A stretch of 64,000 bases of DNA from Leptospira sp. GTDB lineage: Bacteria; Spirochaetota; Leptospiria; Leptospirales; Leptospiraceae. Both the position numbers and the translations under genes were made by a program. The DNA is taken from assembly GCA_016742255.1 (NCBI GenBank), contig JACVCB010000008.1, positions 1-64,000 of the forward strand, read 5' to 3'. The notes under the pieces are model-generated. The model worked only from the letters and a program-made list of their open reading frames with translations. It ran no database searches and was not told where the DNA came from. Positions 54,203-63,464 of the stretch are shown piece after piece; the first letter of the stretch is position 1, and every line of letters starts with the position of its first letter.

Positions 54203-54967
54203 ATGCCTAAAGTTTCAGTGATTATGCCAGCTTATAATGCTGCGTTATATTTAGAAGAATCTGTGAATACACTACTTAAACAATCATTCCAAGATTGGGA
54301 ACTCTTGTTAGTTGATGATTGTTCGAAAGATGAAACAGCAACGATTGCAAAAGAATTATCTTCTAAAGATAAACGAATCCAGTTTATTCAAAAAGAAAAA
54401 AACTCAGGTTCTGCTGATACTCGGAACCAAGGTATCAAACTAGCACAGGGTGAATACATTGCATTTTTGGATGCAGATGATCTTTGGGAGTCTGATTTTC
54501 TAGAGAAAATGATTCCATTTATGGAAAAAAATTATTCACCATTTTCGTTTTCATCTTATCGAATCATCGATGAAAATGGATTCGAGTTTTGTGAGCCGTT
54601 TATTGTAGAAACAAAAACATATTCTTACAAAAATTTATTATTTTATAACCGTGTTGGATTACTTACTGCAATTTTCCATGTTCCCAGTGTTGGAAAAAAA
54701 TACTTTGACCCATCTTTAAAAAGCCTTCGGGATGACTATGCTCTTTGGTTGGATATTCTACGTGACGGTAATGTTGCCTATGCAAATTCAGCGATATTGG
54801 CTCGGTATCGAGTCAGGAGGGGGGCTGCAACATCTAACAAGAAAAAAGTGATGTTAGCGCATTTCCGAATGTTAAAAAATCGGGAAAAACTTAACCCTTT
54901 ATTCGCTTTCCTTTTGACCATAATACATGGATTTATGGGAATTCGAAAATATAGAATCAAATCTTAG
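54203..54967 (+). CDS. Family 2 glycosyltransferase
   Basis: This 254-residue GT-A transferase begins VSVIMPAYNAALYLEESVN. It has LLVDDCSKDETATIA, IAFLDADDLWESDFLEKMI, and RDDYALWLDILRDG as the likely catalytic region. The short length and RDDYALWL resemble transferases of rhamnose-containing O-antigens such as WaaV/RfaG-adjacent GT2 proteins, but the donor is unproven. AGGAAAAGA lies before ATG 54203. It follows the rfb operon and is probably cotranscribed. Confidence 0.85.
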   Translation: MPKVSVIMPAYNAALYLEESVNTLLKQSFQDWELLLVDDCSKDETATIAKELSSKDKRIQFIQKEKNSGSADTRNQGIKLAQGEYIAFLDADDLWESDFLEKMIPFMEKNYSPFSFSSYRIIDENGFEFCEPFIVETKTYSYKNLLFYNRVGLLTAIFHVPSVGKKYFDPSLKSLRDDYALWLDILRDGNVAYANSAILARYRVRRGAATSNKKKVMLAHFRMLKNREKLNPLFAFLLTIIHGFMGIRKYRIKS

Positions 54968-55037
54968 ATTTGGACCTTTTCATTGAGGGATTTGACGCTT
55001 GACTTTCTCAAATACTTGGTATTTTTAGATATAAACT

Positions 55038-55832
55038 ATGGTCGCTAGACGTAACCTCGGACGTTCTGAAAATACGTTCAAAACATCACTTATCATCCCA
55101 ATTTACAATGAATCTTCCCATTTGGAAGAGTTCTTACAGAAGATTGATGCTTTGCCTTTAAACACAAATAAAGAATTAGTTTTCATAGACGATGCATCTC
55201 GGGACAATTCGTTATCCATCTTACAAAACTTTAAATTTCGTTCTGAGCATAAGATATTGGCCCAGGAAAAAAACCAGGGGAAAGGTGCTGCTCTTCACAG
55301 AGGGATTGATGAAGCAACTGGGAACGTAATTATCATCCAGGATGCAGACTTTGAATATGACATGGATGAAATTCAAATGTTAATCCAACCAATCATCAAT
55401 GGAAAGGCGGATGTAGTTTTTGGATCTCGTTTTAAGAAAGATGGCAGGCAAGTACATCGAACTTTCCATTATTTGATCAATCGAATTCTGACGATCCTTT
55501 CAAATTTCCTGAGTGGACTCTATCTTACCGATATGGAAACTTGTTATAAAGTATTTCGTTCGGATATCATCAAGAATATTTATCTTGAATCTCAACGATT
55601 TGGATTTGAGCCAGAAGTCACTGCCAAAGTAGCAAGATTAAAAATCCGAGTGCAAGAATTCCCAATATCTTACTATCCTAGAAACTATTTAGAAGGTAAA
55701 AAAATTACTTGGAAGGATGGGATTGCTGCGATACGTCACATTGTTTATTTCAATCTGATTAAAAACAAAAGAGATTTTTTCAAAAAAACTCTCCCTGAAA
55801 AGTACATTCCGAAAACAGCCAACTGGTTATAA
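55038..55832 (+). CDS. Polyprenyl-phosphate sugar synthase-like GT2 (DPM1 type)
   Basis: This 264-residue GT2 protein begins [20 protein letters not shown]. It has [41 protein letters not shown] (DxD-like metal site) and [15 protein letters not shown]. This is the DPM1/DolP-mannose or glucose synthase subgroup, which loads sugars onto polyprenyl phosphate at the cytoplasmic face. The GT39-like membrane proteins encoded downstream would use such lipid donors. It starts 70 nt after the previous gene. Confidence 0.85.
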   Translation: MVARRNLGRSENTFKTSLIIPIYNESSHLEEFLQKIDALPLNTNKELVFIDDASRDNSLSILQNFKFRSEHKILAQEKNQGKGAALHRGIDEATGNVIIIQDADFEYDMDEIQMLIQPIINGKADVVFGSRFKKDGRQVHRTFHYLINRILTILSNFLSGLYLTDMETCYKVFRSDIIKNIYLESQRFGFEPEVTAKVARLKIRVQEFPISYYPRNYLEGKKITWKDGIAAIRHIVYFNLIKNKRDFFKKTLPEKYIPKTANWL

Positions 55833-55836
55833 ACCA

Positions 55837-57780
55837 ATGAAAAGGTTTTATCCTTTTGTAATTGATTTTGTAATATTGATTGGAATTTCGCTTTTATTTC
55901 AAACATATACAAATCAAAAGAACTTTAAATTAGATATCATTGGACTTGGTATCTTTTCTTTTCTTGCTTATTCTATTTACCGTTGGCGTGTTTTCATTAA
56001 GGATCCGTTACATTTTTGGAATCTCTTTCATGTGATTTTGCTTACTTGTTTTGTTTTTCTGAAAATTGCAGAATACGATCCAATTCAAATTTTCCCTCAA
56101 AAACTAGGAATTAAATTAGTAACTTTAATTTGGTTACTTTTTATACTGATCTCATTTCACAAATTGTCAGTGAAACAATTTCAAAATTTAGGTCCATTCC
56201 TTGCGATGGTTCCCGTATTGTCTTTCATTGATTTTATGGCATATCCTTCTGTTCCGATTGCCATTGCTCTCATTTTAACTTTAAGAAATTCTAACTTACC
56301 TGCAAAGAAAATTAAACCCTTTTATTTATTATCATTAATCATTTTATTTCTTATCATTGGTAGAGATTGGTGGGATGATTTTGCTTTGCAACGCGGAGTG
56401 TTAATTTTAGAAGCATTTTTGTTCTTTCAGATCATCCAAAATTGGGAAAAGAATGATTTGATTTTATTTTTGAAATCTTGCATTTTCTTTTATATTATTA
56501 ATTCTATCTTTATTTATTTTGCTCTTTATCTGGATCCAAAGTTTCAGATTACTTCCTATCGCGAGAATGTTTATTTAATTCCAGTTAGTTTACTTGCGTC
56601 GAATTCACTTCTGATGATTATGATGTCAGTTTTATTTTGGTTTGAGCCAACCAAAAATAAATTTGAGAAAATATTTCTGATCATAGCATTTTTGGTTTCT
56701 GTTATCTGGTTTGGAATTACTGTTTCAAGGAATTCCATTGGTTCACTTTTGATTTTTTTGTTTTTTGTTTTATATATACGACAAGATCAAACAAAGAAGA
56801 AAAACCTTCTTTATGGATTTATTACATTAATTGCAGCAGTTGGTTTTGCCTTTTTGTTTTTTACTGAAAAGTCAATTTTTAATTTAGGATCAACTGCAGT
56901 TAGGTTATCAATTTGGGGTTTTTACATCATTAATACATTGCAAGAAAATCCGATTTTCGGATTTGGATTATACCCAGAGAATAAAATTCCATTTGATTCT
57001 GCTTTTAATATAAAAAATGAGTCATTACACTATATCAAAGATTATATTGTTAATTTTGATAGTTTCCCTCTTGCTCACAATTTATATGTTCAATTTTTTG
57101 GTTCCTTCGGAATTCTAGGCTTGGTTTTTTTGTTTAGTATTTTGTCTTACTGTTTATACCAAAAGCGAATCAATTTGGCCAGTGTAGTTAAGAAAAATCA
57201 ATTGGTTTCACTGGTGTTATTTGTTTGGATGCTTCACGAATTGTATGATTTTAATAGTTTGGAAATTTCCAATTTATTTGTGTTAGTTGGAATTTCAGCA
57301 ATATTAGTTCTGAAAAATCAAGAAGGTTTGATTGAAAAACAGAGTGATATATCTGCAAAACAATTTTCATATATTATTATAGCGATTTTTTTGATGATTG
57401 TTTCCTTCCGGTTTTCATATGTAGATCATTTTACCTTAAAATTTGCAAGAAAAGTGATTCCGCATAATTTTGAATTTTATTTACCAAGAAAAGATAGTGT
57501 TTCAAAATTCAATCAGTCTATGCCAGAATTTTCCCTTTCTGATTATTTTTTCTTGGGTAACAAATTCTTCTTTTACAATTTGGCTGCCAAGGATGATTTA
57601 GAATCAAATTTAAAACACCTAAATTACTGTTTTGAGTTACACAATTATCCTGCAATTTGTTACTCTAAGTTAATTCAGTTTCAGTCTAGGCAAAAATATT
57701 TTCCGGAACTCAATCCATTATTCCAGTATTTTTTAAATCTTTATGATCCTTTTGGGATTTACCAACGAGAGCAATTATGA
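55837..57780 (+). CDS. O-antigen ligase/polymerase-like (Wzy_C family) membrane protein
   Basis: This 647-residue integral membrane protein has ten or more hydrophobic helices and a C-terminal soluble tail. A large loop contains IFGFGLYPENKIPFDSAF and then PLAHNLYVQFFGSFGILGLVF. The H-N-x-Y-x-Q-x-x-G-x-x-G pattern is typical of the Wzy_C/WaaL family, where the loop His is important. It may ligate polymer to lipid A-core or polymerise repeats. The upstream Wzy-like protein at 40283 is a separate polymerase candidate, so ligase is favoured by inference. Confidence 0.7.
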   Translation: MKRFYPFVIDFVILIGISLLFQTYTNQKNFKLDIIGLGIFSFLAYSIYRWRVFIKDPLHFWNLFHVILLTCFVFLKIAEYDPIQIFPQKLGIKLVTLIWLLFILISFHKLSVKQFQNLGPFLAMVPVLSFIDFMAYPSVPIAIALILTLRNSNLPAKKIKPFYLLSLIILFLIIGRDWWDDFALQRGVLILEAFLFFQIIQNWEKNDLILFLKSCIFFYIINSIFIYFALYLDPKFQITSYRENVYLIPVSLLASNSLLMIMMSVLFWFEPTKNKFEKIFLIIAFLVSVIWFGITVSRNSIGSLLIFLFFVLYIRQDQTKKKNLLYGFITLIAAVGFAFLFFTEKSIFNLGSTAVRLSIWGFYIINTLQENPIFGFGLYPENKIPFDSAFNIKNESLHYIKDYIVNFDSFPLAHNLYVQFFGSFGILGLVFLFSILSYCLYQKRINLASVVKKNQLVSLVLFVWMLHELYDFNSLEISNLFVLVGISAILVLKNQEGLIEKQSDISAKQFSYIIIAIFLMIVSFRFSYVDHFTLKFARKVIPHNFEFYLPRKDSVSKFNQSMPEFSLSDYFFLGNKFFFYNLAAKDDLESNLKHLNYCFELHNYPAICYSKLIQFQSRQKYFPELNPLFQYFLNLYDPFGIYQREQL

Positions 57781-58916
57781 ATAAGCCAAAAGTAAGTTTT
57801 GTCATCCCATGTCTAAATGAAGAAAAAACTCTACCTTATGTATTAGAAAAACTAATCAGAGTTAAGAAAGATTATTCGAAACTATATGAAATTGAAATTT
57901 TAGTTTCTGATAATGGGAGCACTGATCGTTCAATTAAAATTGCTAAAGATTTTGGTGCTCGAGTGGCACCTGCAAAGGACAGAGGTTATGGATCTGCTTT
58001 GGATTCAGGCATTAGAAATGCAAAAGGTGACATTATTGTTTTTGCAGACGCAGATGACACATATGATTTTTTAGAAGCGCCGAAACTCGTATCGAAATTA
58101 GTGAGTGGTGATTTTGACATGGTGATTGGTTCTAGATTGGATGGTACCATCCATAAGGGAGCAATGCCATTTTTGCATCGTTATTTAGGTACACCTGTCA
58201 TTAATTGGATTATCAATCTTCTATACGCTAAGAAGAATAAAATCCGAGATAGTAATTCGGGATTTCGATGTTTTAAAAAAGATAAATATTTAACTTGGGA
58301 CATAAAAAGTAAAGGTATGGAATTTGCTTCCGAATTATTGATAAAAGCATTAATTCATGATGCAAAGATGGAACATGTTCCAGTTTCTCTTTATCCCGAT
58401 AAGGAAGGTCGCATTCCTCATTTGAAAACTTGGCGAGATGGAATGCGTCATTTGCTTAGAATATTGTTTTATGGGCCTCATCTATTTGAAAGAATAGGTC
58501 TTACCTTTTTCCTATTTTTTTGGATCCAACTTCTGATTGGCTTTTTTGTTGGGAAAGTTGTGAGAATTGTTGGAATGAATTTGTACGGAATACATTCAAT
58601 GGTTTTCTTTTCGTTTTTAACAATTTTAGGATTGAGTTTATGGGGGACAGGTCTTCTCATTGCTACGAAACAACCAAGAATCAGCAAGATATACCAATTA
58701 ATTTTAAACTTAGAAGAAGATAGATTGTTTTTTGTTCTGATCTCAGGTTTGGGTGTAATCAGTATTACACTTGTTTGGCTTTTTTTGCAATGGCAGAAAT
58801 CTGATTACGCATTTATCCATTTTGAACGCGAATTTATCGTTACAACAAACTTAAGTCTTACACTCTTAATTTTCGGATTACAAGCTGTCACAGCTCATAT
58901 CATAAAGAGAGAGTAA
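57777..58916 (+). CDS. GT2 polyprenyl-sugar synthase with C-terminal membrane domain
   Basis: This 379-residue protein has a catalytic GT2 domain (VSFVIPCLNEEKTLPYVLEK, VSDNGSTDRS, YGSALDSGIRNAKG, VFADADDTYDF, DSNSGFRCFKKD) and about four C-terminal hydrophobic segments after residue 235 (LTFFLFFWIQLLIGFF and others). This is the dolichol-phosphate glucose/mannose synthase-like architecture. It would form a polyprenyl-phosphate sugar for the neighbouring GT39-type transferases. It is coupled by ATGA to the upstream gene and is 2 nt from the next. Confidence 0.85.
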   Translation: MNKPKVSFVIPCLNEEKTLPYVLEKLIRVKKDYSKLYEIEILVSDNGSTDRSIKIAKDFGARVAPAKDRGYGSALDSGIRNAKGDIIVFADADDTYDFLEAPKLVSKLVSGDFDMVIGSRLDGTIHKGAMPFLHRYLGTPVINWIINLLYAKKNKIRDSNSGFRCFKKDKYLTWDIKSKGMEFASELLIKALIHDAKMEHVPVSLYPDKEGRIPHLKTWRDGMRHLLRILFYGPHLFERIGLTFFLFFWIQLLIGFFVGKVVRIVGMNLYGIHSMVFFSFLTILGLSLWGTGLLIATKQPRISKIYQLILNLEEDRLFFVLISGLGVISITLVWLFLQWQKSDYAFIHFEREFIVTTNLSLTLLIFGLQAVTAHIIKRE

Positions 58917-58918
58917 CA

Positions 58919-60451
58919 GTGAATTTTTATTACCGTGGATTCATATACTTTCTCATTCTTCTAGTTCCAATTTTTTATCGTTGGAAGTGGAATGAAGGTC
59001 ATATTTTTATTTCGAGTGATCCACAGATAAAATATTACCAAGTGGTTCATGCCATTCAAGGTGGTTCTGTAGAAGCATGTTTTTTCCCAGCTAGCGAAAT
59101 CGGTTTTAAGAAAGAGCAGATACCGATTGGGTATCCTTGGGCTTTTTTCCTAAAAAACGGTGATTGTGTCTTCCAATATCCATCCTTATTTGTTTGGGTT
59201 CAAAAAATTTTCCTAATTGTATTTGATCAAAAATTTATTACTTATTTTCCGATTTTAGTATTTTTGTTAAATTTTTTAATCTTGGATAGAATATTTCAAT
59301 TATTTGAAAATAGGCCAACTTATATTTTAATCACAACAATATTCATTCAGGTTTTTTCTCCTGTTTTTTTATCTTCGTTGGACTATTCTGAATTAACACT
59401 AACAAATTTTTTCTTATTATTAGCGATCTATTCATATGTAAGTTTTGCACGTACACCTAAGTATTATTTGGGATTATTATTATCATTAAGTATTGTATTA
59501 AATTTTCAATTAAGACCTGAATCTTCCATAGCATTGGTTTTATTTTTAGCTACGGCATTTTTACTTTCTGAATCAAAGATTCTATTATTAAAACGATTAA
59601 TTCCTTACATCCTGTTAGCATTTCTTCTTCAATCATTCTTTTTTACCTATAACAATCATGTATATGGACATATACTTGGGATGAGAGGGTTAAACACAGT
59701 AAATGATTTGGGTTCAAATGAATTACAACGTAATTATTTAGGTGAATGGATTGCAGATCTTTGGGGGAATGATTTTAAAATTGGAATTTTCAAAGGTTAT
59801 CCAATTCTTTTTCTTTCATCTATTCTCATTTGGCAAAGGAAACGAAACGAACTGAGTCCTTTTCTAATATCAGGTTTAGTTTTTATTTTGATTTTACCAA
59901 TTCTTTCGCCATATCGGGCAGGAGTTGATATATTTGGAATGAGGTATTATGAAAGTGGAATCTATTTGTTACTTATTGCTACTTTCCCTTTTATCTGGAA
60001 ATTAAAACCAAAATTTCTACTAATTTTAATCCTTCTTCCTTGTTTGTATTTTTCCTATAAATCGGATACGAGAGCGATCAAACAATGGACATCATCATCC
60101 AAAGTATACAAGGAAATAATGTCCGAAATCCAAAATATACATCCTGATTTGATTGTACATCGAGGATTATCATTATCTTATCTCATGGGTGAAAGTTACG
60201 TTACATATCCTCAAATAGCCATTTTCTCAAATGAAGATTGGTTGAGAGTAGAAGAAACGTTAAAAAATAGACCTTTGAAGATTTTGTATTTACAGTGGGA
60301 AGGAAATCGATTGGTAAAAGATGAATTTCCAAAGAATATATGGAAGGAAAAGTTCGATATTAACTTTCAATTAAAACCAAAAGCATATTCGATTCAATCT
60401 GAATACAAGATTGCCCATTTCCAAGGATTTCTATTGGAGAAAAAACATTGA
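58919..60451 (+). CDS. GT39-like membrane protein, first of a tandem paralogous pair
   Basis: This 510-residue protein has about ten hydrophobic segments. The first periplasmic loop holds ISSDPQIKYYQVVHAIQGGS with an Asp where GT-C enzymes place the catalytic acid, followed by PIGYPWAFFLKNGDCVFQYPS. The same SDxQIKxYQ, YPWAF and CVFQYPS motifs occur in the next gene, so the two are tandem paralogues. They may belong, from memory, to the leptospiral LA_3751/LA_3752 putative glycosyltransferase family. The start is GTG 58919 with a GAGAGAG SD. The 3' end overlaps the next gene as TTGA. Confidence 0.65.
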   Translation: MNFYYRGFIYFLILLVPIFYRWKWNEGHIFISSDPQIKYYQVVHAIQGGSVEACFFPASEIGFKKEQIPIGYPWAFFLKNGDCVFQYPSLFVWVQKIFLIVFDQKFITYFPILVFLLNFLILDRIFQLFENRPTYILITTIFIQVFSPVFLSSLDYSELTLTNFFLLLAIYSYVSFARTPKYYLGLLLSLSIVLNFQLRPESSIALVLFLATAFLLSESKILLLKRLIPYILLAFLLQSFFFTYNNHVYGHILGMRGLNTVNDLGSNELQRNYLGEWIADLWGNDFKIGIFKGYPILFLSSILIWQRKRNELSPFLISGLVFILILPILSPYRAGVDIFGMRYYESGIYLLLIATFPFIWKLKPKFLLILILLPCLYFSYKSDTRAIKQWTSSSKVYKEIMSEIQNIHPDLIVHRGLSLSYLMGESYVTYPQIAIFSNEDWLRVEETLKNRPLKILYLQWEGNRLVKDEFPKNIWKEKFDINFQLKPKAYSIQSEYKIAHFQGFLLEKKH

Positions 60452-62061
60452 AAGTTTTTTACACATTCATCGATGCAATTGAGAATTTCTTTTTGAGGAA
60501 GGAAGTTCTTGTATTCTTATTAATTTGTTTTTCCGGAATATTGATTTATAAAAGAATTAGTTGGGATAAGGGTGTAAGTCCTCTCATTCAATCAGATTCT
60601 CAAATCAAACTTTATCAAACAATTGAATATAAAAATCATGGTATAAATTCGCACTCCTGTTTTGTATTGGATAATTCTTTTGATACACAATTTGAATTTT
60701 ATCCATTTAGGTATCCTTGGGCATTTTATTCAACAAACGAAGCAGGGAATAGAACTTGTGTATTTCAATATCCAAGTTTTTTCTCTCAATTTTTTTCGCT
60801 TCTGCCTATCAAATATCAATTTTTCAATTTGCTAATACTCTTATTGTATTTGGTAGTTTGTTTTATTTTAATTTTTTCATTAAGATTTATTCTTAATTTA
60901 AAAACATTAGAATACGCTCTATTCTGTGGCGTTTTTTTTCTAGTAGGTTATGGAATAACAAGTGCATTCGAATTTTCTGAAAGTGTTCCTGCTCACCTTT
61001 TTTTAAGTATTTGGTTTTTTACAATACTTGCCATTGATTTCAATAAAAGCCTACCGAATTACCTAATGGTTATATTCGGTTTTATCGGTGGTATTTCAAT
61101 ATTTTTGAGGTCGGAATCGATCATCTATATTGGGATAACAGGACTCGTTTTTCTTTATTTTAATAGAACTAATTTTTTAGTTTTTGTTAGGAAATATTTC
61201 TTTTTATTTCTCGGGTTGTTTTCTTCAATTTGCCTTCTTGCATATTATAATGAAACACAGTTTGGTGAGATATTTGGAGTCAGAAGTAAGGTTAGTTTAA
61301 TTGATTTTACAAGACTAAATTTTTCGGAACGATTCCATTTAGTAAAAGAATTTTTTGTAGGAAATGAAAACCGGGTTGGATTTCTATTTTATTGTTTTCC
61401 TAGTATTCTTTTTTTCCTCTATTCGGCTTTCAAATCAAATTTATCGATGATTCAAAAGAAAGTTTATACCATAACTGTTTTATCTTTCTTTTGTATAGTA
61501 TTGCTGAGTCCGTACTCTTCTGGAGGGCTTTATGCAGGAATGCGTTTTACTGAATTTACCTATCTTTTAATCACGATATACGTTTGTATAACGATCGTAT
61601 CAGAAAAGGAAGTATCAAAGAGACGAATTTTAGTTTTTTTAGTATTACTTCAGATTTTTCTAGGTATTTACCATGTAAGGAAAAATATCAGGAATTTGGA
61701 TTATATAAAAAAATACCATGATATTTACCAATCAAAACTAGATGAATTTCCAGAAGCACCCGTTTTACATTTGAGTACATTTGATCTACTTTTAATTTCT
61801 GATTCCTTTTTGAAAAAACCGCATTGGATTGTGAATCATCAAATGAAATTTGAGATGATGGAAGAGAAACTGAAAGAACAAAAAGTTTCCCAATTTCAAG
61901 TTTTTGTTTATGATTTTGTACCTCCTAAAGATGATAATGTAACTGAGGATTTTTATAAAGAATGGATTAATACTAAGTTTGAAATCAAATCCAAGTATTA
62001 TGAAAAACAAAGAGATGAAAAGATTGCGGGTTTTAGATTGATGTTATGGAAAATGAAATGA
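60448..62061 (+). CDS. GT39-like membrane protein, second of a tandem paralogous pair
   Basis: This 537-residue protein has about ten hydrophobic helices. IQSDSQIKLYQTIEYKNHG, FRYPWAFYSTNEAG and CVFQYPSFF mirror the previous gene, and LLSPYSSGGLYAGMRFTEF matches its LSPYRAGVDIFGMRYYE. The C-terminus is soluble. Both may use polyprenyl-phosphate sugars made by the GT2 proteins at 55038 and 57777, attaching side branches (inference). The start is TTG 60448 with GGAG at 60436-60439, overlapping the upstream stop. Confidence 0.65.
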   Translation: MKVFYTFIDAIENFFLRKEVLVFLLICFSGILIYKRISWDKGVSPLIQSDSQIKLYQTIEYKNHGINSHSCFVLDNSFDTQFEFYPFRYPWAFYSTNEAGNRTCVFQYPSFFSQFFSLLPIKYQFFNLLILLLYLVVCFILIFSLRFILNLKTLEYALFCGVFFLVGYGITSAFEFSESVPAHLFLSIWFFTILAIDFNKSLPNYLMVIFGFIGGISIFLRSESIIYIGITGLVFLYFNRTNFLVFVRKYFFLFLGLFSSICLLAYYNETQFGEIFGVRSKVSLIDFTRLNFSERFHLVKEFFVGNENRVGFLFYCFPSILFFLYSAFKSNLSMIQKKVYTITVLSFFCIVLLSPYSSGGLYAGMRFTEFTYLLITIYVCITIVSEKEVSKRRILVFLVLLQIFLGIYHVRKNIRNLDYIKKYHDIYQSKLDEFPEAPVLHLSTFDLLLISDSFLKKPHWIVNHQMKFEMMEEKLKEQKVSQFQVFVYDFVPPKDDNVTEDFYKEWINTKFEIKSKYYEKQRDEKIAGFRLMLWKMK

Positions 62062-63464
62062 AGATCAATAGGGAAGGAATCAAAAAATTCAAATTTGAGA
62101 TTGGTATTTTTATTTCTCTGGCAATCGGAATTTTTTTTAGATTCTATAAGTTGGATAGACAGAGTTTATGGACTGACGAACTTTATTCTGTCTACGCTTC
62201 CTCTCTTGAAAATTGGCATCTATTCTGGGATTACTTAGCTAGTGACCCTCATCCTCCATTGTTTCAAATTTTATTATCCATTTGGATTCACATCAATCCA
62301 ACTGGGAATGAGATTTATATCAAATTTTTCCCTGTCATCATTTCTATACTAAACTTATTAGTGTTATTATTTTTAACAAGGGGTTGGGAGAAAAAAAGAA
62401 GATTTCTCTTTCTATTTTTATTCTCATTTTCTCCAGGTGCCATATACTATGCGCAGGAAGTACGATCTTATTCACTCCTTTTGTGTTTATCTTCTTCCAT
62501 TATTGTTCTTTTTGATTCGTTTTTATCTAACCTTCAAAATAAGAAACGCTATGTATTGTTAGCAATTTTATCGATTTGTATTTCCTATATTCATTTATTT
62601 GGATTTATTTTTGTAGGTTCACTTTACTTTCTATTTTGGATTTATTTTTATATTCTAAAAGATAATCGAAGTTATTGGATTTTTTTATTAGGACTTGTGA
62701 CTTTTGTAGCGTATTTGCCGTTTATTTTCCAATTACTTAGTGGGGATAAAATCGCAACTGCAGGTTGGATAGACCCGCCTAATTTGGTTTTATATTTGAG
62801 TTACTATTCTTTATTTTTTTATACTTCGAAAAAGTTTCTATTTTTAACTGTTATTGTCCCTGTTCTCCTATTTTTAATTCTCATATATCGATTGGCAAAA
62901 AAAATATTGGGGAAGGGTGGCTTTTACTCGCTTCGTTTATCAGAGTTATACTTGTTGGTATCATTTTTCATAATTATTGTTACAAGTTTCTTTTCATTTT
63001 ATAAACCGATAGTCACGAATCGAAATTGGATCGTAACTTTACCGCTTGTGTATATGTTTGTTTCCGAAAAACTTTCTGAAAATAAAAGAAGTAATATTCT
63101 TCTTGTTTCTTTGATTCTATTAACAATTTTCTCTTTTATTGATTTTAAGAAGAATTTTTATATTGTGTTTAAAGAAGATTGGCGTTCAACAACTCAATTC
63201 ATTTCAAGACAATGTGAGGGTAAGTATGTATTTTCAAACGCAACGCCTGAATACATCAAACTCTATCTAAATTGGAATTCTGACCAAAAATTTGAACCTA
63301 AGTTATTGGGAGAGGAGACAACGATAGAACAAAAAAAACTTTGTGTTGTGTATCGTTTTTTAGGCGGAAATGGGAAAAGTTTTCAAGAAGAGAATGGCTG
63401 GAAGTTTGTAAAAGAAAATACTTTTTATGGAATGGTAGTTAAGGAGTATCTGAGAAGTGAATAA
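62058..63464 (+). CDS. Family 39 (ArnT/PMT-like) membrane glycosyltransferase
   Basis: This protein of about 468 residues has ten or more hydrophobic helices. The first loop has FRFYKLDRQSLWTDELYSVYA, with the acidic DE pair usual in PMT/ArnT enzymes, then SDPHPPLFQILLSIWI. The helix-3 FSPGAIYYAQEVRSYSLLL segment is also typical of GT39. It transfers a sugar from a polyprenyl-phosphate donor on the periplasmic side. GGA at 62048-62050 suits ATG 62058; an in-frame ATG at 62046 is possible. Its 3' end overlaps the acyltransferase start by 8 nt. Confidence 0.8.
   Translation: MKINREGIKKFKFEIGIFISLAIGIFFRFYKLDRQSLWTDELYSVYASSLENWHLFWDYLASDPHPPLFQILLSIWIHINPTGNEIYIKFFPVIISILNLLVLLFLTRGWEKKRRFLFLFLFSFSPGAIYYAQEVRSYSLLLCLSSSIIVLFDSFLSNLQNKKRYVLLAILSICISYIHLFGFIFVGSLYFLFWIYFYILKDNRSYWIFLLGLVTFVAYLPFIFQLLSGDKIATAGWIDPPNLVLYLSYYSLFFYTSKKFLFLTVIVPVLLFLILIYRLAKKILGKGGFYSLRLSELYLLVSFFIIIVTSFFSFYKPIVTNRNWIVTLPLVYMFVSEKLSENKRSNILLVSLILLTIFSFIDFKKNFYIVFKEDWRSTTQFISRQCEGKYVFSNATPEYIKLYLNWNSDQKFEPKLLGEETTIEQKKLCVVYRFLGGNGKSFQEENGWKFVKENTFYGMVVKEYLRSE

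Noticed and set aside
54985..55035. TTGAC-like and TATAAA sequences before the GT2 gene at 55038
   Set aside because: Spacing between the boxes is wrong (over 20 nt), and the TATAAA would put the transcript start inside the gene.
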